Source of the DNA: DASQHW01 sp038238245
GTDB taxonomy: Bacteria > Actinomycetota > Acidimicrobiia > IMCC26256 > PALSA-610
NCBI GenBank assembly: GCA_038238245.1
Contig: JBBRXX010000004.1
Location: 62,001 to 126,000, forward strand
Length of the DNA stretch: 64,000 bases
Direction of reading: 5' to 3'
This document shows positions 1 through 10,116 of the stretch, one piece after another (within the stretch, counting starts at the first letter, position 1; each line of letters starts with the position of its first letter). Below the pieces are notes generated by a model. It was not told where the DNA came from. It did not search any database and saw only the letters and a list, made by a program, of their open reading frames with translations. Position numbers and translations under genes: made by a program.

Positions 1-3000
1 TCTGGCGCCACACCTTTGCTCGCACCGTTGTCGTGGTGGTGCCACTGACCACGAGTCTGGCTCGCAACATGTCGCCGGGATTGACCGTCACGCCCGCGAC
101 GGTGGCCGTCGCAAGGATAGTTTCGGTGCCGGCGACGGTCCGGGCCAGATACGCGATGACTGAACCGTCCGGCTGGTAGCGCAGCTTGAGGCGGTAGTCG
201 TTGCCGTTGGAGACGCGCCGGCCGATCAGCGAGACATACAACCCGCCGCCGGTCGACGCGCGGTCGAGCCCGACGTCAGTGGTCATGTCGACGTCGCGCT
301 GGCGGACCCCTGCGAGATACCCGGCCCGGTTCGCCGCGACTGCACCCGTGATGCGGCTGACGCCGTTGGCGACCGCGAAGCCGGATGCGGTGCCGGAAAG
401 CGTCCAGGCGCCGCCGAAGTCAGCGGTGCCGAGACCGTTGGCGACCGTGCGGGTGAAGGTGTCCGATGCGTATTGGACGGCCGGGTCGAAGACGGTCACC
501 TGGCCGCTGGTGCTGCCGGTGTGCCCGTCGTTGTCGGTGACCGTCAAGCCGACCGTGTAGGTGCCGCCGGCGGTGTAGGTGTGTTGCGGTGTCGGGCCGG
601 TGCCGGTTGCACTGTCGCCGAAGTTCCACGCGTAGCTCGTGATGGTGCCGTCGACGTCGCTGGATGCGCTGCCGTTGAACGACGCCGTGAGATTCGAGAC
701 GCTCGACGTGAAGGAGGCAGACGGCGGCGGCGCGTCCGTGATGGTGACGCCGTGCGTGACGACACCGGTGTGACCGTCGTTGTCGGTAACCGTCAAGGTG
801 ACCGTGTAGGTGCCGCCGGCGGTGTAGTTGTGTTGTGGTGTGGGGCCGGTGCCGGTTGCACTGTCGCCGAAGTTCCACGCGTAGCTCGTGATGGTGCCGT
901 CGACGTCGCTGGATCCACTGCCGTCGAACGACGCATGGAGGTACGTTGCGCTCGATGTGAACGCCGCGGTCGGCGGCGGCGGGTCAGTGACGGTGATGTC
1001 GTGGCTGACGGTGCCGGTGTGGCCGTCGTTGTCGGTCACGGTGAGCGTGACGGTGTAGGTGCCCGCGGCGTAGGTGTGTTGCGGTGTCGGGCCGGTGCCG
1101 GTGGTGCCGTCGCCGAAGTTCCACGCGTAGCTCGTGATGGTGCCGTCGACGTCGCTGGATGCGCTGCCATTGAACGACGCATGGAGGTATGTTGCGCTCG
1201 ATGTGAACGCGGCGGTCGGCGGCGGCGGGTCGGTGGCCGTCACGTCGTGGGTGACGGTCGCGGTGTGGCCGTCGTTGTCGGTCACGGTGAGCGTGACGGT
1301 GTAGGTGCCGGCGGCGTAGGTGTGTTGCGGTGTCGAGCCGGTGCCCGTGGTGCTGTCGCCGAAGTTCCACGCGTAGCTCGTGATGGTGCCGTCGACGTCA
1401 CTTGAACCGGTTCCGTCGAACGACGTCTGGAGGTACGTCGAGCTCGACGTGAACGCGGCGGTCGGCAGCGGTGCCTCGGTGACGGTCACCTGGCCCGTCG
1501 CGACGGCGGTATGTCCGTCGTCGTCCGTGATCGTGAGCGTGACGGTGTAGGAAGCGGCGGCGGTGTACGTGTGTTGCGGTGTCACGCCGGTGCCGGTCGT
1601 GCTGTCGCCGAAGTCCCACGCGTAGCTCGTGATGGTGCCGTCGGCATCAGTGGATCCGCTCGCGTCGAACGACGCGTGGAGATATGTGGAGCCGGCAGTG
1701 AATGATGCCGTCGGGGGTGGCGCAATGGTGGCGACCACGTCGTGACTGATCGTCGCGATCTGGCTGTCGTTGTCGATGACGGTGAGCGTCACGGTGAACG
1801 TGCCACCCGTAGCGTAGCTGTGACTCGGTGTCACGCCCATACCGGTGGTGCCGTCGCCGAAGTCCCACGAATAGCTCGTGATGGTGCCGTCGGCGTCACT
1901 CGATCCGGTGCCGTTGAACGACGCATGGCCGTACGACATGGTTGAGGTGAACGCGGCGGTCGGCGGGGGTCCGTTGACGACGAGCATCTCGGTCGCGGTG
2001 CCGGTGTTCCCGGCGTTGTCTGTGGCCGTCAGCATGACGGTGTACGTACCGGACGCCGCATACGTGTGTTGGACGTTGGGCCCGGTGCCCACTGTGCCGT
2101 CACCGAAGTTCCACGCGTAGTTCGTGATGGTGCCGTCGACGTCACTCGATCCGCCGCCGTCGAACGCCGCGCTGAGCAGGTTCACGTCGGTGATGACGAA
2201 GAAGGCCGTCGGCGGCGGTGCGCTTTCGACTGTGATCGCGGCACTGGTCGTGCCGGTCACGCCTCCGTTGTCGGTGGCCGTGAGCGTGACGGTGTAGGTG
2301 CCGGCGGCCGCGTAGGTGTGTTGCGGCGTCGCACCGGTGCCGCTGGTGCCGTCACCGAAGTTCCAGGTGTACGAGACGACCTTGCCATCCTCGTCGGCGT
2401 CGCTGGATGCGCTGCCGTCGAACCAGGCCTTCAGGTATTGGGCGTTCGTGGTGAACGACGCGGTCGGGGGAGTGTTGACGGGCGGGCCGGAGTCGGCGCC
2501 GACGTTGAGATTGTCCAGCGAGACGATCGGCGCGGCGCCGGTCCACGTACCCGAGAGGTAGACGAGCACGCCGATGTCGCCGGGCGCCTGGAGCGCGGCG
2601 GGCGTCGCGCTGGTGTTGGTGAGGAGCCACGCCAGCGGCTCCATGGTGCCCTTGCGCCAGACCTTGGCGCTGACCGTGGTCGTGTCGGTGCCGGTCACCA
2701 GGAATCTCGTACGGAGCAGGTCGCCGGGATTGACGCGCAGACCGGGCACCGTGACGTTGGCGAGGATGGTTTCGGTGCCGGCGACGGTGCGGGCCAGGTA
2801 GGCGATGACGGTGCCGTCGGGCTGGTAGCGGAGCTTGAGGCGGTAGTCGTTGTTGTTGGACACGCGCCGGCCGATCACCGACACGTATCCGCCGCCGCCG
2901 GTCGCCGCGGTGTCCATCGAGACCTGGGCCTTGATGTCCATGTCGTTCTGGTGGATCGAGTTCAGGTAGACGGCGCGGTTGGCCGCGACCGCGCCGGTGA

Positions 3001-6000
3001 TGCGGCCGACGCCGTTGCCGGTCGAGAATCCCGAGGCGGTACCCGACAGCGTCCAGGGTCCGCCGTTGTCCGCGGTACCGAAGCCGTTGGACACGGCGCG
3101 TTCGAATTTGTCGGATGCGTACGCGTCGGTGATGGTGACTGTGCCGGTGGTGGTGGCGGTGCCACCACGGTTGTCGGTGACGGTGAGCGTCACGGTGTAG
3201 GTACCGGCGGTCGCGTACGCGTGGGTCGGCGCCGCGCTGGTCGCGGTGGTGCTGTCGCCGAAGTCCCACGCGTACGACGCGATGGTGCCGTCTTCGTCGC
3301 TCGAGGTCGAGGTGAACGCGGCCGTGTGATACGTGACGGCGGTGGTGAACGACGCGTGGGGGGTGATGTTCGCCGGCGGAGCAACGACGGTGATGGTGCC
3401 GGTGACGCTCGCGGTGCCGCCGCGGTTGTCAGTGACGGTGAGCGTGACGGTGTAGGTACCGGCGGTCGCGTAGAGGTGTTGGGGTGTGGGACCGGTGCCG
3501 GAGGTGCCGTCGCCGAAGTTCCATGCGTAGGACGCGATGGTGCCGTCGTCGTCCGCGGAACCCGAGCCGTCGAAGGATCCGGTGAGGTAGTGCGCCGACG
3601 AGCTGAACGATGCGGTCGGCAAGATGTTCGGGAACACGGTCGAGCGTCCGCTGGCCAGGTAGTGGGCGCGGATGTGACCGACGGTCAGCGCCTTGGAGTA
3701 CACCGCGACTTCGTCGATGTTCGCGGCGATGGCCTCGCGTGACGGGCTGGACGGCCAGTTGGTGAGCCGGTCGCCACCGACGCGCCAGTAGCCGCGGTAC
3801 ACCTGCGCCTTGGTGACGCCGGCGTTCGCGGCAACCTGGTTGCCGTCGATGTAGAGCTTCATGCCGTCGCTGCCGAGTGTCCCGACGATGTGATGCCATT
3901 GGTTGTCGCGGTAGCTGCCGGAGCTGTTGATCGTGACGCGGGTGCCCATGTCGGGCCGGACCCCGAAGTAGATCTGTCCCGCGTTGTTCATGTAGAGGAG
4001 CCGGTCCGTACCGTCGATGTTGCTGCGGCCCGTGTTGCTGTCGCCGAAGCCGAGGATCTTGCCGCCCTGGTTCGTGTTCGTGCGTATCCAGGTCTCGAGC
4101 GAGAACGTCTGCGGACCCGACTGCCAATACGGCGACACGCCCTGCACGGTCGAGGTGGAGGGAGTACCCGGGAAGTTCGTGGCGGGATCGCTGTCATTGA
4201 GTAGCGCGCCTGCGATGTTGCGGTTGTTCGAGCTGTTCAGCGCGAGGTCGTTCGAGCCCGACCGGTCGTAGCCGATCGTCCCGCTGGCTTCACCGAGCCG
4301 CCACTGGTAGTCGGGTGTGTCGCCGAGCACGGTGCTCCCGTAGGTCGACGCTGTGGGCGTGCCCGCAGGGATGGTCACCGAGGCCGGCGGCCCGGCGAAG
4401 CCGTTGCCGAACGGATCGGTGACGCGGATGCGATAGGTCTGGGTCGTGCCGGCGGGCGCGGTCGTGTCGACGAAACCGAGCGGAGGCCGGTTCCACCACG
4501 TGGTGTCGGTCTGGAACGTCTTGAGCACGGTCGACGTGGCGGTCGTGTCGCCGCGCAGCACCTCGACCTTCAAGCGAGAATTGTCACGATCCCATGCCGC
4601 TTTCCAGCCGACGCGGACGGTGCCCGGCGCCAAGGGCGTCAAGGTGGGCGCCAACTCGGTGTAGTTCTGGATCGGGTCGACGAGCGGGGAGATCGCGCGC
4701 TTGGCGAAGCGGACGAGACCCTGTTGTGGGGTGCCGTTCACGCGGGGGAACTCGCCGCCCTCCACGGTGTAGTCACCGTTGGCGGCGACGCTCCACGCGG
4801 CTTGGCCCTGACCGGTGTAGGTGCCGCCGGTGAGCGTCGGCAACCAGTGCAACGGCTGCGCCGCGGGGCGGCCCGCGAACGCCTGCCAGTTGGCACTTGT
4901 GCCGACAGCGTTCGTCAGCGTGGGTGAGCGGTGCTTGTTGATCGCCGCGGTCCGCTGGAACTGCCACGGATCCGGATATTGCGGGTTCCAGTCCAGCATC
5001 CCCCAGTCGTGAGGGTGCCCGACCGTGTAGAGCACATCGCCGGTCACCGCGATGCTGTAGTTGTCGCCGTGGCCACCGTCGACCCAATCGATCACGCCCG
5101 TGAGCGGATCGGCCGCGAATACTCCTTCGAAGTTGGCATTGGCGCCCGACGCGAAGAACGCCCAACCGGTCCCGTAGATCTTGTCGCCATCTGTCGTCAG
5201 CGCGCCGATGGCGGTACCGTCGCCGGAGTTCTGGATCACGGTGTTTGCCGCCCACGGCTGTACGTCGCCGGTCACGCCATCCACCGACCCCATACCCCTT
5301 TGGGCCGAGCCGTTCAGTGTGTTGAACGAGCCGCCGATGATGACCCGGCCGCTTGCGGGGTGGACCACCATCGTCCGCACCAGAAGGTCCGCGGCCGGCG
5401 CCCACGGCAATACCGCACCCGTCGTCGCGTCCACCGCGGCGAGACGTGAACGCGGCACAAAGCCGGTCTCGTTCGTGCCGACCGAGGTGAAGTCACCGCC
5501 GAAATAGAGCGTGTTGCCGTTCAGTGCGAGTGCTTCGACCGTCGCATTCGCACCGGGATTGAAGGGAAGCACCGCGCCGGTCTGCGCGTCGATCGCCGCG
5601 ATACGGCTGCGCCACTGCCCGTTCACCTGATCGAAGTCTCCGCCCACGTAGATCGTCGAACCATCAGCCGACGCGGCAAGGCGCATACCCTGCGCGTTCA
5701 ACGTCGGTGCCCACGTCGTGATCAGCGCACCGGTGGTGATGTCGTAGGCCAAGATGTTCGAACGCGGTGTCTCGTTCGTCCCGAGTGCCGCCCCCGCAGG
5801 ACGCGCCTGCGAGAACTGGCCCGTCGCATACACGCGGTTCCCGACGATCACCTGTGCCCACACGACGCCGTTGATCTGCACCGTGGGCAACGCAGCCGCC
5901 GACACCGTTTCCAACGACGGATCCGCCGGCGCCGTGTCCGCTCCGGCAGGCGTGCTGGCCACACCCGCGACGACGAGCGCGAGGTTCGCGGCCACCAACA

Positions 6001-6055
6001 CCGCTGCGAGAAGACCCGTTGCAGATCGGCGGAGCGGATGCCGCCACGACGTCAT
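1..6055 (-). CDS. Giant secreted PKD-repeat/LamG-like surface protein (C-terminus beyond window)
   Basis: The frame stays open from 6055 to the left edge, at least 2018 codons, so the 3' end is missing. In order: an N-terminal hydrophobic signal (about residues 9-32); beta-propeller-like repeats of the kind IYVGGDF...RIAAIDAQTG (about 60-450); a fibronectin-III-like domain (about 470-575); a LamG/concanavalin-like domain (about 590-800); two PKD domains; a lectin-like module (about 980-1190, core NDYRLKLRYQPDG); eight tandem PKD domains (about 1192-1857, each with YAWNFGD or a close variant); and a second copy of the lectin-like module cut by the window edge. PKD and LamG domains typically serve adhesion or glycan binding outside the cell. 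The start is uncertain: ATG 6055 gives a good signal peptide, but in-frame GTG codons up to about 6150 are possible. Long ORFs on the opposite strand here are shadows of the repeats. Confidence 0.85.
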   Translation of the reverse strand, partial: MTSWRHPLRRSATGLLAAVLVAANLALVVAGVASTPAGADTAPADPSLETVSAAALPTVQINGVVWAQVIVGNRVYATGQFSQARPAGAALGTNETPRSNILAYDITTGALITTWAPTLNAQGMRLAASADGSTIYVGGDFDQVNGQWRSRIAAIDAQTGAVLPFNPGANATVEALALNGNTLYFGGDFTSVGTNETGFVPRSRLAAVDATTGAVLPWAPAADLLVRTMVVHPASGRVIIGGSFNTLNGSAQRGMGSVDGVTGDVQPWAANTVIQNSGDGTAIGALTTDGDKIYGTGWAFFASGANANFEGVFAADPLTGVIDWVDGGHGDNYSIAVTGDVLYTVGHPHDWGMLDWNPQYPDPWQFQRTAAINKHRSPTLTNAVGTSANWQAFAGRPAAQPLHWLPTLTGGTYTGQGQAAWSVAANGDYTVEGGEFPRVNGTPQQGLVRFAKRAISPLVDPIQNYTELAPTLTPLAPGTVRVGWKAAWDRDNSRLKVEVLRGDTTATSTVLKTFQTDTTWWNRPPLGFVDTTAPAGTTQTYRIRVTDPFGNGFAGPPASVTIPAGTPTASTYGSTVLGDTPDYQWRLGEASGTIGYDRSGSNDLALNSSNNRNIAGALLNDSDPATNFPGTPSTSTVQGVSPYWQSGPQTFSLETWIRTNTNQGGKILGFGDSNTGRSNIDGTDRLLYMNNAGQIYFGVRPDMGTRVTINSSGSYRDNQWHHIVGTLGSDGMKLYIDGNQVAANAGVTKAQVYRGYWRVGGDRLTNWPSSPSREAIAANIDEVAVYSKALTVGHIRAHYLASGRSTVFPNILPTASFSSSAHYLTGSFDGSGSADDDGTIASYAWNFGDGTSGTGPTPQHLYATAGTYTVTLTVTDNRGGTASVTGTITVVAPPANITPHASFTTAVTYHTAAFTSTSSDEDGTIASYAWDFGDSTTATSAAPTHAYATAGTYTVTLTVTDNRGGTATTTGTVTITDAYASDKFERAVSNGFGTADNGGPWTLSGTASGFSTGNGVGRITGAVAANRAVYLNSIHQNDMDIKAQVSMDTAATGGGGYVSVIGRRVSNNNDYRLKLRYQPDGTVIAYLARTVAGTETILANVTVPGLRVNPGDLLRTRFLVTGTDTTTVSAKVWRKGTMEPLAWLLTNTSATPAALQAPGDIGVLVYLSGTWTGAAPIVSLDNLNVGADSGPPVNTPPTASFTTNAQYLKAWFDGSASSDADEDGKVVSYTWNFGDGTSGTGATPQHTYAAAGTYTVTLTATDNGGVTGTTSAAITVESAPPPTAFFVITDVNLLSAAFDGGGSSDVDGTITNYAWNFGDGTVGTGPNVQHTYAASGTYTVMLTATDNAGNTGTATEMLVVNGPPPTAAFTSTMSYGHASFNGTGSSDADGTITSYSWDFGDGTTGMGVTPSHSYATGGTFTVTLTVIDNDSQIATISHDVVATIAPPPTASFTAGSTYLHASFDASGSTDADGTITSYAWDFGDSTTGTGVTPQHTYTAAASYTVTLTITDDDGHTAVATGQVTVTEAPLPTAAFTSSSTYLQTSFDGTGSSDVDGTITSYAWNFGDSTTGTGSTPQHTYAAGTYTVTLTVTDNDGHTATVTHDVTATDPPPPTAAFTSSATYLHASFNGSASSDVDGTITSYAWNFGDGTTGTGPTPQHTYAAGTYTVTLTVTDNDGHTGTVSHDITVTDPPPPTAAFTSSATYLHASFDGSGSSDVDGTITSYAWNFGDSATGTGPTPQHNYTAGGTYTVTLTVTDNDGHTGVVTHGVTITDAPPPSASFTSSVSNLTASFNGSASSDVDGTITSYAWNFGDSATGTGPTPQHTYTAGGTYTVGLTVTDNDGHTGSTSGQVTVFDPAVQYASDTFTRTVANGLGTADFGGAWTLSGTASGFAVANGVSRITGAVAANRAGYLAGVRQRDVDMTTDVGLDRASTGGGLYVSLIGRRVSNGNDYRLKLRYQPDGSVIAYLARTVAGTETILATATVAGVTVNPGDMLRARLVVSGTTTTTVRAKVWRQ
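485..2480 (-). repeat. Eight tandem PKD-coding repeats, about 245-255 bp each
   Basis: Within the giant minus-strand gene the segment encoding (W)NFGD recurs at about 615, 865, 1110, 1355, 1605, 1860, 2105 and 2350, giving units of roughly 82-84 codons. The units nearest the C-terminus are almost identical at DNA level, while those towards 2350 have diverged. This gradient suggests recent duplication or gene conversion at the C-terminal side. Two further PKD units near 3260 and 3510 are separated from the array by a lectin-like module. Confidence 0.85.
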
Positions 6056-6449
6056 GATTCGCGCGCTGAGTACACGCCCGAACACGCCGGCGCCGGCCCG
6101 TCGCAAAGAGGACCTCACGCCGCCGCACACGCGGCTCTGCCTTGAATTTTTCACGCCCACGCCCCACGCCCTGACCGCGAGCACTAAAGGCGTCGCGGCA
6201 TCCCACCCGGTATCCGGTGGAGGATAGAGGCTCAATGGTCCCTCGCGCCATAACAAGTTCTGCCAATTGCGTTTCCGATCACGGCTGAGCGCCGCACCCG
6301 CCCCAAGTTCTGCCGCCAAAGACGCGTCCCCGACGCTGCAATGACTCACCAAGAAGTCGCGACAATCAGTTCTTTACGCAGCGTCGGACCCTTGCCATTC
6401 TCGGCGCGCACCGTCTACCGTTCATCAACTCGGAGCTAAAGCGCTCGCG
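6056..6449. other. Divergent intergenic region, no gene seen
   Basis: This stretch separates the minus-strand PKD protein from the plus-strand polysaccharide operon, so both promoters should lie here. The minus frame stays open for about 30 codons upstream of 6055, so its first part may belong to a longer N-terminus of the PKD protein. I see no convincing small ORF, hairpin or RNA gene. Confidence 0.5.
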
Positions 6450-8012
6450 GTGAGGGCGAAAGACGCAGCGCTGATTGCTTCGCACGTGGGGCGGGCGGGG
6501 GCAATGATTTTTCACGAAGGGCGGGTTGGTTACGTCGTCGACGGTGACATCGATGCGTCGGAGCCGATCGACGTCCGCGACAGCATCAAGACCGGAACGG
6601 TTCCTCGGAGCCGTATCCGCGTGCACGGTTCCCGGACCGCGAAATATGCCGTCGTCTTCGCCGATGTCGGCGCGATCGCAGTTTCGATGTGCCTCGCGGC
6701 ATGGGCCCGGGACAGGCTCGTGACGAGCCCCGAGCCGCTGGGCCCGATGGTGAAGACCGGCCTCGCTTCGCTTCTCATTTGGCCGATCGTCTTCGGGCGA
6801 TACCGGCTCTACACCACGGCTGCGATCTCGAGCGCGAGCTCAGAAGTCACGAGAGTCGTGCACGCGATGGCGGCCGGGGTCGTCCTCACCGGTGTCACCA
6901 GCCTTGTCCTCGCGCAAGCGGTTTCGCGGGTATGGCTGCTGCTCCTCATGGTTCTCGGCGCGTTGGCGGTCCTCGCCGAACGTGGTGCGACCCGTGGATT
7001 CTTTCGACGGGCGCGTGAGCGCGGCAGGCTCCAGCGACCGGTGATCGTGGTCGGCACGAACGCCGAGGCGCTTGGCATCGCGCAGATGTTGCGGGACGAC
7101 CCGAGCCTTGGCTTCCGGGTTCTCGGCTTGCTCGACTGCAGCAACACAATCCACGAGGTCCCCGAAGTTCCTGTCCTGGGTCACTGGCACGATGCCGTCC
7201 AGATCGTGGACGACCTCGATGCCACTGGGGTCATCATCGCCACCAGCGCGATCGATACGGGCACCGCGAATCGCTTGGCGCGCGACCTCATCGAGATCGG
7301 CTGTCACGTCGAGCTGACGTCTGGTCTTGTCGATATTTCGGCTGATCGGCTGCTTCCTCACCCGCTCGGTACACGCCCGGTCGTGTACGTCGAGCCGATT
7401 CGGAGGTTCGGGTGGCGGGCGGTTGCGAAGCGGGGCTTCGACCTCCTTTTGGCCGTCTTCCTGCTGATCGTGACGCTGCCAATCCTCATTGTGTCGATCG
7501 TCCTCATCAAGCTCGACTCGAAAGGCCCCCTCTTCTTCACGCAGCCTCGGCTCGGTCGGAACGGGGTCATCTTCGGCGTACGGAAGCTGCGAACAATGGT
7601 GGTAGGCGCCGAACGGATGCTCGACGAACTCCGTGATCAGAGCGACGCCGACGGCCCGTTGTTCAAGATGCGAAACGACCCTCGTGTGACCCGAGTGGGA
7701 CGCACCCTTCGACGCCTTTCGATCGACGAACTTCCCCAGCTTTGGAACGTCGTGGTCGGGGACATGAGCATCGTGGGTCCCCGTCCGGCGCTGCCGGCGG
7801 AGGCCGAGCTCTGGACCGACGAGATGGGCGCCCGGCTTCGGGTCAAGCCCGGGATCACCGGGATGTGGCAGGTGAGCGGGCGTAGTGCGTTGTCATTTGA
7901 GGATTATGTCCGGAATGATCTATACTACGTCGACAACTGGACCCTTCTGACGGACCTTGCGATCGTCGCAAAGACGGTGCCAGTCGTGTTCTTGGGCCGG
8001 GGGGCCTGTTAG
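6450..8012 (+). CDS. Polyprenyl-phosphate sugar phosphotransferase (WcaJ/CpsE type)
   Basis: The 520-residue protein has the architecture of polyprenyl glycosylphosphotransferases, which start polysaccharide repeat units by moving a sugar-1-phosphate from a UDP-sugar to undecaprenyl phosphate at the inner membrane. Hydrophobic segments lie at about 65-86, 102-118, 136-156 and 159-175. A Rossmann-like central domain (about 195-312) precedes the catalytic bacterial sugar transferase domain (about 326-520), with KLRTMV (379-384), DELPQLWNVVVGDMSIVGPRP split across 426-446, and the terminal KPGITGMWQVSGRS (466-479). GTG 6450 is the outermost start. ATG 6504, at residue 19 behind a G-rich stretch, is an equally good choice. 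It is the first gene of an operon running to 11478. The sugar is not predictable from sequence. Confidence 0.9.
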   Translation: MRAKDAALIASHVGRAGAMIFHEGRVGYVVDGDIDASEPIDVRDSIKTGTVPRSRIRVHGSRTAKYAVVFADVGAIAVSMCLAAWARDRLVTSPEPLGPMVKTGLASLLIWPIVFGRYRLYTTAAISSASSEVTRVVHAMAAGVVLTGVTSLVLAQAVSRVWLLLLMVLGALAVLAERGATRGFFRRARERGRLQRPVIVVGTNAEALGIAQMLRDDPSLGFRVLGLLDCSNTIHEVPEVPVLGHWHDAVQIVDDLDATGVIIATSAIDTGTANRLARDLIEIGCHVELTSGLVDISADRLLPHPLGTRPVVYVEPIRRFGWRAVAKRGFDLLLAVFLLIVTLPILIVSIVLIKLDSKGPLFFTQPRLGRNGVIFGVRKLRTMVVGAERMLDELRDQSDADGPLFKMRNDPRVTRVGRTLRRLSIDELPQLWNVVVGDMSIVGPRPALPAEAELWTDEMGARLRVKPGITGMWQVSGRSALSFEDYVRNDLYYVDNWTLLTDLAIVAKTVPVVFLGRGAC

Positions 8013-8049
8013 CCCACCGCCCGGAGATTTCGCCATGGAGGGCAGTCAC

Positions 8050-8916
8050 ATGCACGGATCAGCAGCGATGAACGACGAGGCACATCCGGGAGTTCTCGCC
8101 TCCCTCTGGAAGTACCGCGAAATGTCCGCAGCAATCGTGGCGGTCATGGTCGTGTTGAGCGTCGGCGTCGGGTTCCTCGCACAGCCGCGCGCACAGGCCA
8201 AGGCGACGATCTCGCTTTCGAGCCCGCCCGCCAAGAGCGTGCTCGCACCGGGTGTCACGGGCGACGCGTCACTGGCGCGCTACACGGCGCAGCGCGCGGC
8301 GTATGTCAAGAGCGACGCGGTGTTGCGCACGGTTGCGGCGAGTCTCCGACGCAATGACATCACGAAGTTGCGCGGCGACATCTCGGCGACGGCGTCGACC
8401 TCGTCGAACACCATCGTCATTGTTGCCGAGGCGGACTCGAGCGGCGAAGCGGTGAAACTCGCGGCCGCGACCGTCGCCGCATACCGATCGAAGACCGCAG
8501 AGGAAGTGCGCCTCCTCACCGACTCGGCCATTGCATCGATCAACGAGAGCTCGCTCCGAGTGCAGGCCGGCATCACTGCAACGTCCGGCAACTCGGTCCA
8601 GACGACGCTGAGTCAGCTCGCGGTCGAGGCGAGTGAGATCAAGGTGAGCAGCGCGCTGTTCGGAGACGGCGTCGACTTCGTCGCCGCTCCCCGCGCCGAC
8701 GCGGTGACGCAGCCGACCATTCCCCTCCGGGAGGCGGCGCTGGGACTCGTACTCGGTCTTCTCCTGGCAGCAACCGCAGCATGGGTCCGCGCCGATCGGA
8801 CGCGCGGCCCCGAGAGCGGTCCCCGGGAGCTCTTGACGCCACGTATCACGGCTGAGAAGAGCATCGCCATCTACACCGCAGCTCCGCGCCGAATCTGGCC
8901 CGAGCGCGTTCGATAA
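8050..8916 (+). CDS. Wzz-like polysaccharide co-polymerase membrane protein
   Basis: The 288-residue protein has one membrane segment near the N-terminus (about 20-42), a periplasmic-side region rich in Ala, Ser and Thr, and a second membrane segment near residues 235-255 followed by a short basic tail. That two-TM layout is typical of Wzz/chain-length determinant proteins, which set polymer length together with a Wzy polymerase. No tyrosine-kinase domain is attached, unlike many Gram-positive co-polymerases. ATG 8050 is preferred because GGAGGG lies seven bases upstream; ATG 8035, with GGAG eight bases upstream, is possible. Sequence similarity to named Wzz proteins is weak, so the family call rests mainly on topology and on the flanking transferases. 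Confidence 0.7.
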   Translation: MHGSAAMNDEAHPGVLASLWKYREMSAAIVAVMVVLSVGVGFLAQPRAQAKATISLSSPPAKSVLAPGVTGDASLARYTAQRAAYVKSDAVLRTVAASLRRNDITKLRGDISATASTSSNTIVIVAEADSSGEAVKLAAATVAAYRSKTAEEVRLLTDSAIASINESSLRVQAGITATSGNSVQTTLSQLAVEASEIKVSSALFGDGVDFVAAPRADAVTQPTIPLREAALGLVLGLLLAATAAWVRADRTRGPESGPRELLTPRITAEKSIAIYTAAPRRIWPERVR

Positions 8917-8955
8917 ACGCGCATCAGTCGCCAACGACATGTACAGGATCCGGCA

Positions 8956-10116
8956 ATGCGGATAGCGATGGTCGGAACGCGCGGTCTCCCGGCGCGCTAC
9001 GGCGGCTTCGAGACCTGCGTCGAGGAGGTGGGTTCCCGGCTCACCGCGGCGGGTCACGATGTCGTCGTGTACTGCCGTGTCACGGAAACCGACGCGCCTG
9101 AACCGCCGACGACATATCGCGGGATGCGCCTGGTGCACCTGCCGGCGGTCCACCGACGGTCACTCGAGACACTGAGCCACACGGCGCTGTCAGTTGCGCA
9201 TATCACTGCTCGTCCCACCGACGTCGTGTTGTTGTTCAACGCCGCGAACGCGCCGCTCCTCCCGCTCCTGCGGGCCCGACGCATACCGGTCGCCACTCAC
9301 GTCGATGGGCTCGAGTGGCAGCGGGCCAAGTGGGCCGGACTCGGTCGCCGGTATTACCGCGTCGCCGAGTCGCTCGCCGTACGTTGGTCCGACGCGCTCA
9401 TCGCGGACGCCGGCGGAATCAGTGAGTACTACGAGAGCGAATTCGGTGCGCCTACGGAGCTCATCAGCTACGGCGCACCGATCATCGAACCGTGGACGCC
9501 CGAGCTCCTTTCCGTGATCGGGCTCGAACCACGGCAGTACCACCTCGTCGTTGCCCGGTTCGAGCCCGAGAACCACGTCGATGTCATCGTGCGCGGGTAC
9601 TCCGCGAGCGCGGCGCGGTATCCCCTCGTCGTCGTCGGCGCCGCGCCTTACGCGGACGATTACACAGCACGGGTGAAGAGCGTCGCGGACGCACGAGTGC
9701 GGTTCCTCGGCGGGGTCTGGGACCAGTCACTCCTCAATGAGCTCTACGCGAACGCACTCACGTACCAGCACGGCCACTCGGTCGGCGGCACCAATCCCTC
9801 ATTGCTCCGAGCGATCGGTGCGGGGGCAGCGACCGACGCGTTCTCGGTGTCCTTCAATCGGGAAGTGCTCGGCGCCGCCGGTCGCTACTGGTCGACGGCG
9901 AATGAGGTTTCCGAGCTCGTGCAACACGCGGAGCAGGATCTCGAAGCCACGCTGCGCCGTGGCGAACGTTGCCGGGCTCGGGCGGCCACCTACCGGTGGG
10001 ACGATGTGGCCGCGGACTACGAGAAGCTCTGCCGGCGGCTGGCCGCGGGCGAGCTACGTGGGACGGGGCGCCGCGGACGACGCAGCAACCTCGCGATCCA
10101 TGACCATGGCGCCTAA
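8956..10116 (+). CDS. DUF1972-type glycosyltransferase (GT4-like)
   Basis: The 386-residue protein starts MRIAMVGTRGLPARYGGFET, the hallmark of the DUF1972 N-terminal domain found in actinobacterial and enterobacterial rhamnosyl- or galactosyl-type transferases. The N-terminal GT-B domain spans about 1-175, and a C-terminal GT1-like domain follows, with the donor-site region around GGTNPSLLRAIGAGA (about 276-290). It should act on the cytoplasmic face, adding a sugar to the lipid-linked repeat unit begun by the gene at 6450. It overlaps the next gene by eleven bases, so the two are probably translationally coupled. Donor and acceptor cannot be read from the sequence. Confidence 0.88.
   Translation: MRIAMVGTRGLPARYGGFETCVEEVGSRLTAAGHDVVVYCRVTETDAPEPPTTYRGMRLVHLPAVHRRSLETLSHTALSVAHITARPTDVVLLFNAANAPLLPLLRARRIPVATHVDGLEWQRAKWAGLGRRYYRVAESLAVRWSDALIADAGGISEYYESEFGAPTELISYGAPIIEPWTPELLSVIGLEPRQYHLVVARFEPENHVDVIVRGYSASAARYPLVVVGAAPYADDYTARVKSVADARVRFLGGVWDQSLLNELYANALTYQHGHSVGGTNPSLLRAIGAGAATDAFSVSFNREVLGAAGRYWSTANEVSELVQHAEQDLEATLRRGERCRARAATYRWDDVAADYEKLCRRLAAGELRGTGRRGRRSNLAIHDHGA

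Noticed and set aside
2066..3742. 558-codon plus-strand ORF across the PKD region
   Set aside because: It is antisense to the PKD/LamG gene. Its Arg/Val/Gly/Asp-rich repeats simply mirror the PKD repeats, and the minus frame gives clear YAWNFGD domains.
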